DNA from: Bremia lactucae
Taxonomy: Eukaryota; Oomycota; Peronosporomycetes; Peronosporales; Peronosporaceae
Reading direction: 5' to 3'
Length of the DNA stretch: 12,897 nucleotides
Assembly: GCF_004359215.1 (NCBI RefSeq)
Contig: NW_027152030.1
Location: 159,865-172,761, forward strand
The notes below the pieces were generated by a model. It did no database searches, had not been told where the DNA came from, and worked only from the letters and a program-made list of their open reading frames with translations. Numbering within the stretch: position 1 is the stretch's first letter; each line of letters opens with the position of its first letter. Positions 1 through 8,000 of the stretch are shown here, in pieces. Position numbers and translations under genes: made by a program.

Positions 1-670
1 AACTCAGAATGAACGTTTCTTATTTTTGACCGCAGAACTACTGCAGTATTACAAACAAGTAACTATCTTTCTTAATGCCGCTAATAAAAAACAACTGAGA
101 TGAGCCGATTCTTATTTCAAACAAGTCACTACCTTCTCATTGAGAACGGCCGTTTCTTATTTTAAAAAAGTCACTACCTGTCTCAACGTCGCTATTTAAA
201 AAAAACGGAGATAGGCTGTTTCTTATTTTAAACTTTAGAAAATCCGAAGTCTTAAACAAGTCACTGCCTTACTCGACGCTATTAATACAAACAAAGATTT
301 TAGCTGCAGAAAATTAATAACTTTCAAACTCATCGAAAGTTAAAAACTATCTACTACCATTTCTAATTGTATCTACCATAGACAGAGTTAAGCTGCAAAT
401 GAATACCAACAATCGAATAACTCGAAGTCGATTATCGCATGCTGCTTTTCCCAGTCGCAATTGAAATTTGCAACACTTCGTTAAGCTGCTTATGATGATT
501 AATCGCCGAAGAACTCGGAAATTGCAAATCACTCGCTGCTTTACTCAGTGTCGCTATTTCTAATAACAACATCGAATTAAGCGGATACAGTTATTAACCT
601 TTGAAGAACTCAAAAGTCTCAAACCGCTTCTACCTATATCGACGTCGCTATTAATTTGCCGAAGATCCTT
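1..670. repeat. Degenerate AT-rich tandem array
   Basis: This gene-free stretch is built from decayed, irregularly spaced copies of two short motifs. The first, close to CAAGTCACTACCT, is seen at about 56, 122, 168 and 257. The second, close to GTTTCTTATTTT, is seen at about 14, 106, 151 and 218. Between them recurs a CAACGTCGCTATT-like segment, which also appears near 550 and 645. Spacing varies from about 45 to 90 bp, so the array is old or was never regular. No protein or RNA gene is supported here. Confidence 0.5.
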
Positions 671-1691
671 TGTAAAGAAAGACAAAGTTGATCTCCATCT
701 CAACAGCCTTACCTAAAAGGCAAAGCCGGAAATGAATTTTAGAGCACGATGCTGCGAGCTAACAAGTTATTACCTATCCGCTTGCTGCATACACACTCCA
801 GATCAAGTTCGGTTCTACCCGAATTTGTCTCTTTCCAACGGAATAACTAGTGCAAAACGTATTATAAACGGCATCGCATATCGATGAATAATCCGAAAAC
901 TATCCAAACAATACACAACCGTCTATAATCCACCTTCGCTCCAGCCCCGACAGAGCGTCGATGTAGTATTTCGCAACGTCCGCAGTATTTTATCAACGCA
1001 AAGATCCTACGCTCGGGTAACTACCCCAATAGTATTCACTTATTGTCAACTCCACACCGCTTTCGCACAAAATACCCAGTGCAACGCAATATAATGCTTC
1101 AAATTAAACTATATTCTTATGCATAGCATACGAACACAATCTCATTCACTGCTCGCACGTTAAACATTTCAAGTTTCCTCGAAAATCATTAACGCACTAT
1201 ACTATGTATTTGTTTTCTACACCAGTCTTAGGAACAGCCTAACTGCTCCTACAAAACCTATATAGAAAACCATCAATCGCCTGAAACTTTCACTATCCAA
1301 CTAAGAACAGCGAAAAAATATTCAATAGTAAAGCAAACTTGTCAAGAACCAATGTCAATAGTATAGATAGACTTGCCATGTAAACTAAAACTTTGGTCCT
1401 CGAACTTGTCACTCCATATATATAGGGAAAGCGCTACAAGGACGCTGTCCTGGTGATTACACAGCGTGTAGTAATACTTTACTATTGTAGAATTCCTGCA
1501 TTTCCCATACAAAAGTCCATTTAATATGAAAACTAAACGAAATACAAGTCAAAAAAGTTTTTAAATTACGTTGAAAAGTATTTTTTATTCGCATAAGTAC
1601 GGTATTTTACACATTAAGTACGATTTGAGTGGAAATGCGTCATTTATCGTTATATTACGTCAAAATGGGGCGATTTTTCGTACATTTTCGC
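671..1691. other. AT-rich intergenic DNA, nothing recognised
   Basis: I see no coding region, tRNA, rRNA or clear repeat in this kilobase. Stop codons are frequent in all frames. The only local structure worth noting is a bulged hairpin at 1434-1471, listed separately. Confidence 0.5.
1434..1471 (+). other. Bulged hairpin of unknown role
   Basis: CTACA (1434-1438) and CGCTGT (1443-1448) pair with ACAGCG (1461-1466) and TGTAG (1467-1471), giving 11 base pairs interrupted by a 4-nt bulge and closed by a 12-nt loop. A TATATATA-like stretch lies about 15-20 bp upstream. An alternative pairing, AGGAC with GTCCT, competes with it. It could be the end of a small RNA gene or chance; nothing identifies a family. 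Confidence 0.25.
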
Positions 1692-2064
1692 CCCGCTTCG
1701 TAAGGCTTTTGTAGGCTCACCCGTATAACTTTCCATCGACATGGGTGGTACTAAACTACGTATGGAATGCTAAGGTAGTTCGCCCAACGCTTTGTGGTTG
1801 CTGAGAAAAGTTGTGTTGAGTGGTGAATTTTTGCATTTTCGGCCGATTTTGATTTTGCCTCTTTAAAAAAAATGGGAATCGTCGTGTGTAGGCCGTATTT
1901 TTGACTTTCTTGTATGAAACGTATCTGAAGAAAAGGTGTATTTTGATACGATCTACAACAATGCATCGAGGGGTCGACGCCTAATTTATTGTTTTCGCGG
2001 AGATAAATGCCTATATATTACGAAAATTATCGTTAATTTGGTCACTGTTTTGCACTTTTTCGTA
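1692..2064 (+). repeat. Tandem long repeat, unit 1
   Basis: First of three related units. It starts with a CGTAAGGCTTTTGTAGGCTCAC-type segment near 1699, followed by a CATCGAC box, a GGAATGCTAAGGTAG box near 1762-1776, GAGAAAAGTTGTGTTGAGTG near 1802, a GGCCGTATTTTTGACTTTCTTG segment, and then a short stem: CGTATC (1920-1925) pairing with GATACG (1945-1950) around GAAAAGGTGTATTTT. Strand is arbitrary. Short open frames on the minus strand here are not conserved between units, so coding is unlikely. Confidence 0.75.
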
Positions 2065-2418
2065 CATCTACGTAAGGCTTTCGTAGGCTCACCTGTATAA
2101 ACTTCCATCGACATAGATAATAACATCCTACGTTGGGAATGCTAAGGTAGCACGCCTAAGTCCTGGTAGTTTTTTCAAGAAGTTGAGTCAAGTGAGAAAA
2201 ATATTTGGTACAAAAAGTATAAATCGTCGAGCGCAGACCGTATTTTTTACTTTCTTGTATGCAAGGCATCAATGAAAAAGGTGTATTTTGATGCGTTCTA
2301 TAACAATGGGTAGCGAGGTCGGATCGCAGTTCGGCGTTTTCGCGGAGTTATAGGCCGATAACTGAAAAAATGTGTCGGCGATTCGGTGAAATGGGACCAA
2401 ATTTCGCACATGTTCGTA
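2065..2418 (+). repeat. Tandem long repeat, unit 2 (most diverged)
   Basis: Begins with the same CGTAAGGCTTTCGTAGGCTCAC segment at 2071, 372 bp after its counterpart in unit 1. The middle differs clearly from units 1 and 3, although GGAATGCTAAGGTAG and TTTACTTTCTTGTATG remain. The stem around the GGTGTATTTT box is GCATC (2266-2270) with GATGC (2290-2294), where units 1 and 3 have GTATC with GATAC, so both sides of one base pair changed together. Confidence 0.7.
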
Positions 2419-2850
2419 CCGCTTCGTAAGGCTTTCGTAGGCTCACGCGTATAAGTTTTCCTCGACTTAGGTGGTACTAAACCACGTTAGGAATGCTAAG
2501 GTAGTTCGCTCAACTCCTTGTGGTTGCTGAGAAAAGTTGTGTTGAGTGGTGAATTTTTGCATTTTCGGCCGATTTTGGCCGGCCTCTTGAAAAAAACTGG
2601 GAATCGTCGTGTGTAGGCCGTATTTTTGACTTTCTTGTATACAATGTATCTGAAGAAAAGGTGTATTTTGATACGTTCTACAACAATGGTTTCTCTTGCC
2701 CAGCTCCCAAATCGGTGATTCCACCGAGATATCGCCCGATAAGCGAAAAATTGTGTTTTCGACGAAATCTTGGAACGACTATAACTTTTGACGTACTTGG
2801 AAGTGTCGCGAAAATTTTGTGCCAGAATTCGCGTCTTGAAAAGGCGCATA
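2419..2850 (+). repeat. Tandem long repeat, unit 3
   Basis: The CGTAAGGCTTTCGTAGGCTCAC segment recurs at 2425, 354 bp after unit 2. From about 2460 to 2690 this unit is closely similar to unit 1, including GAGAAAAGTTGTGTTGAGTGGTGAATTTTTGC and GTGTAGGCCGTATTTTTGACTTTC. The stem is (T)GTATC (2645-2650) with GATACG (2670-2675). The end drifts into sequence not shared with the other units before the palindrome at 2854. Units 1 and 3 are more alike than either is to unit 2. The right-hand limit is approximate. Confidence 0.7.
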
Positions 2851-2853
2851 TTA

Positions 2854-2892
2854 TATACTAAAATTTTCTTTCGAAAAGAAAATTTTTGTATA
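2854..2892. repeat. Near-perfect AT-rich palindrome
   Basis: The arms AAAATTTTCTTT (2860-2871) and AAAGAAAATTTT (2875-2886) are exact reverse complements around a 3-nt CGA loop. After one T/T mismatch, TATAC (2854-2858) pairs with GTATA (2888-2892). That makes 17 of 18 pairs. It sits directly after the last long repeat unit. It could extrude as a cruciform, be the joined tips of a small inverted-repeat element, or mark a repeat boundary. Confidence 0.6.
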
Positions 2893-3345
2893 AGTTATTA
2901 AGGTTTATGTAAAATCAAGTATAATTACATAAAACGTGCATAAACATCTGTTCTAATGTCCCAATTTGGTGTGTCCACATCAATGCGCATCTTTTGCCCC
3001 CATTTATAGCGGATAATTCCTACAAGAAGTGTATTTTTCGCATTTGCAGGGCTTTTTTTGGCGATTGGGACGAGTTGAGTGGAGTAGGAAGTTAAGTCGG
3101 TGTTCCGGGGAAACAAATTTTGCCGAACCAAGAATCTTTTTTCGAATCGAAGACCGCGGGACGCGGGATTTCTAGAGTCAAAATTCGACGCTGATTCGAT
3201 TGCGCGCATCGGAGCTGCCCAAAGATTAGTAGTTTTAAAGTTATCGCGAGAAAACGGTTTTCAAATCTTCCAAATGGTCGAAATTTGACAAACAATTGCA
3301 TCTGTACGAAAGAATATTGCGATTCAGACGGAGATCGATCGCGGA

Positions 3346-3372
3346 CGTGAAAGAGCATCAAAAACCACGTCT
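3346..3372 (+). repeat. Short dispersed repeat, copy A
   Basis: CGTGAAAGAGCATCAAAAACCACGTCT matches 3970-3996 with only a few differences, 624 bp away. The flanking sequence is not obviously alike. Function unknown. Confidence 0.5.
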
Positions 3373-3491
3373 AGGGCAGTATCGGCAGAAGGCAAGACAT
3401 TCCTGGTACTAGATTTATTAAAACATTTGTGCTTCAAAACGGTGTTTTGGCAGTTGTCGACATGCCACTTTTGACGCACGGGAAATTGAAT

Positions 3492-3529
3492 TTCTCAGCA
3501 ACTACTGCGAGTTGGCCGTACTACCTTAG
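3492..3529 (-). repeat. Inverted diverged core of the long repeat
   Basis: The reverse complement of unit 3 positions 2496-2533 matches this 38-bp stretch at 31 positions, with unbroken ends TTCTCAGCAAC and ACTACCTTAG. The surrounding sequence is no longer recognisably repeat, so this is an old inverted fragment of the same family. Confidence 0.55.
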
Positions 3530-3969
3530 TGAAAAACTCGTGTCGAGACATTCTACGAGTGGCCCTTTATCGCCTGCCGACCGGATCGACGATCCGTTTC
3601 GAGGAGGCTTGGTTTTGTGCTCCAAAAAGGGCTGTTAAAAATCGCAACTTTGACGCACGATAACTTTTTAACGAAGAAGTTTTAGCCGGAACCATTTGTA
3701 CCATCGAATCGGGCGTGTGATTCTACGTGGGAAAGGGTAAGCTCCTCTTGGTAAAATAAAAAATACATCTTTGCAAAAAAAGTACTGAAAATTGTCAAAC
3801 CTAACCTCAATATTCGGATGCGGCATAAAAAAGTACGTCTAGACAGCTGACTTACAAAGACGAAACACTTTGTATACTACGGTTTACGAACCACTTTCTA
3901 AACACGATAAACGTAAACTATCTATTATGGAAGGGTTAAAGCACTTTGGAGCAAAAGTCACTAGTACCA

Positions 3970-3996
3970 CGTGAAAGAGCATCGAAAAACAAGTCT
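3970..3996 (+). repeat. Short dispersed repeat, copy B
   Basis: Second copy of the CGTGAAAGAGCATC motif seen at 3346-3372. No function can be assigned. Confidence 0.5.
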
Positions 3997-4283
3997 ACTT
4001 AGCGGCTGAGAAAAGGTCGATGGATGCTGGGTTGCCTCCTGCATACGTAAGCAAGGTGTATTTTCGTCATTTACGTACCTCTACACTACGTTACACGGGT
4101 ACATAGACGTGTGCCACACCAAATTTTATCTCACTACATCAAACAGATGGCGGGGTACCAATCTGCCCCGGCAGTTACGTCTGTACCTCTATGTAACTCG
4201 AGAAAACCTTCCTTGAACTAGATAACTATACAAATAGTAAGAACAAAAGTTCTTAAAGAAAATTAGAATACAAATAACAAGAT

Positions 4284-4290
4284 AAAATAA
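4284..4290 (-). terminator. Likely polymerase III terminator of the 5S gene
   Basis: Directly after the 3' end of the 5S sequence the minus strand reads TTATTTTATC, with a T4 run at 4287-4284. A short T run immediately downstream of the mature 3' end is the normal RNA polymerase III stop signal. Confidence 0.5.
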
Positions 4291-4367
4291 GTAGACAGCA
4301 CCCGGACTTCCCCGGTGGTCACCCACCCGAGTACTACCCGAGCTTGAGGCTGCTTAACTTCACAGAG
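4291..4367 (-). rRNA. 5S rRNA gene, 3' part (interrupted by a LINE)
   Basis: On the minus strand this is the last 77 nt of a 5S rRNA, a large-subunit ribosomal RNA made by RNA polymerase III. Recognisable parts are GAAGTTAAGCAG (start of the A box), GGTAGTACTCGGGTGGGTGACC (intermediate element and C box), the loop E/helix IV region GGGGAAGTCCGGG, and the 3' strand of helix I, GCTGTCTAC. That strand pairs over 9 bp with GTAGACGGC at the 5' end of the other part (11725-11717). Joined at the duplicated target the two parts give 118 nt, the normal 5S length. The first 17 nt are the target duplication. This copy lacks nucleotides 1-41, so it should not yield a functional 5S RNA. Confidence 0.93.
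4351..4367. repeat. Target site duplication, 3' copy
   Basis: TGCTTAACTTCACAGAG, identical to 11668-11684. The bases on either side differ between the copies (c/a on the left, a/c on the right), so the duplication is exactly 17 bp. It covers 5S nucleotides 42-58. Confidence 0.95.
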
Positions 4368-4563
4368 AAACAATTTTCATTACACTTTAATTCTGTAAAT
4401 TGCCTAACTACTGCTAAAATTGTCGTAAAATGTAGACTAAATCGGACAAATATACGGGATGCCGGAGCTAAAAATTAGCGCGATGTCAGTTTTAGATGCC
4501 AGTATAGTAACTTGAAGTCAAACTGGCAATGCCAAAAGTCACTTTAACCCCCCTATTTGTTGT

Positions 4564-4638
4564 ATAAAAATTGGCGCAGTGGGTGGGGTCACCTGCTGTT
4601 AAGTGACATGTTGAGGGTTCGAGTCCCTCAACGACCCC
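4564..4638 (+). tRNA. tRNA-like sequence (SINE head or tRNA pseudogene)
   Basis: The stretch has a polymerase III A box, TGGCGCAGTGGG (4572-4583), and a B box, GGTTCGAGTCC (4616-4626), that matches the consensus exactly. The T arm is perfect: GAGGG / TTCGAGT / CCCTC (4613-4629). A GTCAC/GTGAC stem (4589-4593 with 4602-4606) lies where the anticodon arm would be, but its loop is 10 nt instead of 7. The 5' acceptor strand is missing: ATAAAAA stands where pairing with AACGACC would be needed. It is therefore not a working tRNA. It may be the head of a tRNA-derived SINE nested antisense in the LINE 3' UTR, or an acquired piece of the LINE. I could not find flanking duplications or a SINE tail. 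Confidence 0.5.
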
Positions 4639-5006
4639 AAAAATAAAAAATCGGGAGACATCCTGACTATAACGGTAACAGATCCATGCTTGCGGTAAAT
4701 TCTGTAAGGAACTGGTCTGAAGGGAGTTGGTATACACCGGCGTATAACGTGGGCCCGCAAAATAATTCGAGCTTGCTCGAGTTCCACATCCTAACTTTCG
4801 GGTTAGCAAAACGCATAACGGTCACAGTGGGGGAGGCTAACCGGAGTATCCATGGCGGACCGGGGATCTGATCCAAATCATTGTACAAGATATATCACTA
4901 ATGGAGTAAACTCCTGACCTTCAGCGGGCGCGGTTGGCAACGGATCTCAATACCAAAAAATAAATACTCAATAATCCACGAAAAATGGTGATTGAGTATA
5001 ACAAAC

Positions 5007-5042
5007 TAACCAAGTTTTGCTTGAAACTGCAGAACTTGGTTA
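5007..5042 (-). other. Hairpin just downstream of the LINE ORF2 stop
   Basis: TAACCAAGTT (5007-5016) and AACTTGGTTA (5033-5042) are exact reverse complements. The stem continues inward through one non-Watson-Crick pair and TGC/GCA to an 8-nt loop, 14 bp in all. In LINE RNA the odd pair is C-A; on the opposite strand it is T-G. Being within 45 nt of the ORF2 stop it is a candidate 3' UTR structure for template recognition or translation control. Confidence 0.5.
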
Positions 5043-5086
5043 ACTTTACTTGATGACCGGTGGTTTAGCGGATCAAATGACCCATT

Positions 5087-8000
5087 TTAGACGGAATTAC
5101 CCAATTCTTGGTGTAGAATATCATCGTGTGAAAGAGGTTCAGTTTGAAATCTATCCTCTTCCGGGGGTAACCTAGGAATTGGTAACAATTCCAAGAGTAA
5201 CCGGAGTTTCCGAAGAAGTAAACCGGAATGGCTCAGTTGTTTTTGCTGGAGATCCAAAATGTATCGGTCAATATGAAGTCGAACCACAGAATTAACTGTG
5301 GCTTGGACTGCAATCGAATTTGGTTGAGTTGAGTGAAACCGGACATCATTCCGGTGCATCCATAAGCTTCGAAAAATAACAGCACGTACTATATGAAGAA
5401 TCAAATAGATGTTATAACCGAATCTCGACAAAGCAGTTGCAGTGGCTTCGACTTTGAAGAATAGCAAAGATTCCCAGGATAAACTTGAAGAGAAAAATTG
5501 CTGTAATACTGGTAGCCAATCCGTCCATAATTGAGTTGCTAAACCACAATACCAAAATAGGTGTGCAGCAGTCTCGAGAGTGGCACAACCAAAATGGCAC
5601 TTGGTATCAGCAGTTGGGAGATGTTGTAGGCGGTAGCCTAAAAACAGTGCGTTATGTTGTAGCCGATAAAGCAAGTCTGCGTAAACTGGAAGAAGATGCT
5701 TGTTCATCTTCATATCTCGTTTCCACATTAAATCGGGTGGAGGTAATTCAACACCCAATCGTATGAGCGGTAATTGAGGAACTTCTTGTTGAATAAGAAT
5801 TTTCCGTATACGAGCTACACTTAATTCCGCGATCTCGTAGGTATTAAATATCCAAGCATGAAACGCGCAATAGTATCGTACAGTTTGCATAGGCCCGATA
5901 AGGGGTTCGTTAATGCCTTGCAGCAGCACTCGGAGTCGAAGCAGAAAGTTTGTGCACGAGCGAGTGTTGCTTGCCGTGCAAGGTTCAATATGTCGAAGAA
6001 ATTTTGATAACGCGTCTGTCGTAATTGGGGCGGGGCAAACCTGAAACAGGTCAATCGGCCGAAAAATTCGTTGAGTTGACAAAGTTGATACTAATTGTAG
6101 TGGTTTGGCTGTTCCAGCGAGTGTGCGGCCTCGATAAGCATAGTTTATATCCACATTATCTAAGAAAGGAGTTGTTAGCTTGTCGAACTTGCATTGCATT
6201 CGAACAATTTTTTTCCGAAAGTGCACATTCCATGTATAAAATACATAGTGCCAGTATGGCCCTAGTTTCAGCCAACGAGGGCTTTTAGACGCATTAACAA
6301 AATCCGGACTTGTTGAAATCGGCGCATAGAGAATATCGAAGTTTATCCCCCAAGGATAAATGGCGCTATCAAAGATTTGAATAATTGGATCCACCCAAGA
6401 AGGAACTGCGTTGTTGAGTGATGACCGGGTCGTCAAAATAACCTTGCAGAGCATGTTGAGTTGAAGACTTTGAATCATCGTGGAAATCGGTGTTAGGCCT
6501 AGGCCACCTTTATCTGGAGGTAGAAACCACCATTGCTTTGAAAGTGCAATGTTAGACTTGGAACGGCAAATGAATCGTGCAATAACAGAGTCAACTTGAT
6601 GTTGGAAACCTGTTTGTGGAACATGGCAAACACTGGCCGAAAACCATAAAACTGGAAGAATTATTTGTTGGAGAATAACCACTTGACCTCTTAACGTTCT
6701 CGCTCGATAACTCCATAGTGAACACCGTGTTTGCATATCAACAATAAGATGTTGAAGACGATCGGCATTGTTCAAAGTTGGTCCATAGTAAATTCCCAGT
6801 AATTTCGTTCGGCCCTCGTTTTCCAGTACTTCAACACCTAATTGCTGAAGATCTTGTTTGAGAAGTTGAGTTGTACTGGTCCATGGCCGAAAAGGCAATA
6901 TAACCGTTTTGGCTGTATTAAGCCGCATCCCGGATGCCTCACAAAAGTCGGATACTAAGTTTAAGAAAACTTTTGTATGGCGCAGATCATTGAGTAGACC
7001 TGTGCAGTCGTCTGCAAAGCTGATAACTGAGTGAGTTATCAACCCACTAGAAAGACCGAAGGGATGAAACTTGGCCCGAATATAGTTAAGTAATGGCTCC
7101 ATGAAAAGTACGAATAAAGCAGGAGAAAGTGGATCTCCCTGTCGAACCCCGGCACCTAATTCAAATGGGGATAAAGGTCGACCATTAAACATAATGGAAA
7201 CCAGTGTTCCAGGAAATAAGACTTTGATCCATCTACGAAAGGAGCCTCCGAATCCAAAACGCAGTAAAACCATGTCTAGCGCGTCCCAGACAACACTGTC
7301 GAAAGCCTTCGCAAAATCCAGTAAGACTGCCCCCGCTGGTGAATCATTATCAGCGAATAATTGAGTTAAAGCTTGAAAACGAAGGTGGGCGTGTCGAATA
7401 TCTCTGCCCGGAACAAATCCGTATTGGTCTGAATGAAGAAGTTTTCCTAAAACGGAGCCGAGACGATAGGCCAAAATTTTTGGTCCCAATTTAGCATCTA
7501 CGTTTAGTAGAGAAATTGGCCTGTAATTACTGGGGCACCTTTTGTCACCTTTCTTGTAAAGAAGCGAAATTTGGGCTCGCCGCTGAAATTTGGTCATTTT
7601 TCCTCTTTGAAATTGAGCAGCATAGATAACCTCCATAACTCGACTCCATAATGATATATCCACGTGGTAGTAAGCGAGAGGTAACCCGTCGGGACCCGGT
7701 GTCTTCCCTGAAGCAGTATGTGTTAAGGCCCAATAAAATTCATTTGCTGTGAGCGGACTATCCAAAAACGCTTGCTCTTCTTGCGTAAGTCTTGTGCGGG
7801 TATGACTTAATATTGAAGAGAGCTGCATACGATTCCAAGTAGGTTTGTGTCCATATTCTTTGGAGGGGGAACAAAAAATTTCAGCCCAGTATGATTTAAA
7901 GGTGGAACAAATGGGCTGTAAATCGTCAGCCGAGGCAACTGGAATTGTCGCCTTATGAAGAAGTTCGGGTGGCCGAAAGAAAAATTTTGAGCAGCGTTCG

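Larger units (their letters stand above)
2893..4283. other. Intergenic DNA with old relatives of the long repeats
   Basis: No gene is supported. Scattered motifs tie the stretch to the tandem units on its left: GTGTATTTTT near 3028, AAGGTGTATTTTCGTC near 4054, and an inverted copy of the GCTAAGGTAG-to-GAGAA core at 3492-3529. A separate pair, close to CGTGAAAGAGCATC, occurs at 3346 and 3970. A CGGGG...CCCCG hairpin lies near 4150-4172. These look like decayed repeat fragments. Confidence 0.45.
4368..5086 (-). other. LINE 3' untranslated region
   Basis: About 720 bp between the ORF2 stop and the 3' junction. It contains a strong hairpin 45 bp after the stop (5007-5042), a tRNA-like sequence on the opposite strand (4564-4638), a TCGAGC/GCTCGA palindrome at 4767-4780, and a repeated ATAACGGT(A/C)ACAG at 4669 and 4815. 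There is no AATAAA-plus-poly(A) ending at the junction. In site-specific LINEs the 3' UTR is often what the RT recognises; here that is inference. Confidence 0.7.

Noticed and set aside
2467..2849. Two overlapping minus-strand frames of 85 and 117 codons
   Set aside because: Both lie in repeat unit 3. The equivalent frames in units 1 and 2 are shortened or absent, so there is no sign of selection on protein.
2925..3361. Minus-strand frames of 94 and 89 codons
   Set aside because: They overlap each other in different frames, have no recognisable domain and lie in repeat-derived DNA.
4564..4638. Functional tRNA gene
   Set aside because: The 5' acceptor strand does not pair with the 3' strand, and the anticodon loop would have 10 nt.
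4492..4809. 105-codon minus-strand frame in the LINE 3' UTR
   Set aside because: Its GLEPSTCHL-like segment is the typical false translation of the antisense of a tRNA T arm. It overlaps the tRNA-like sequence and has no other support.
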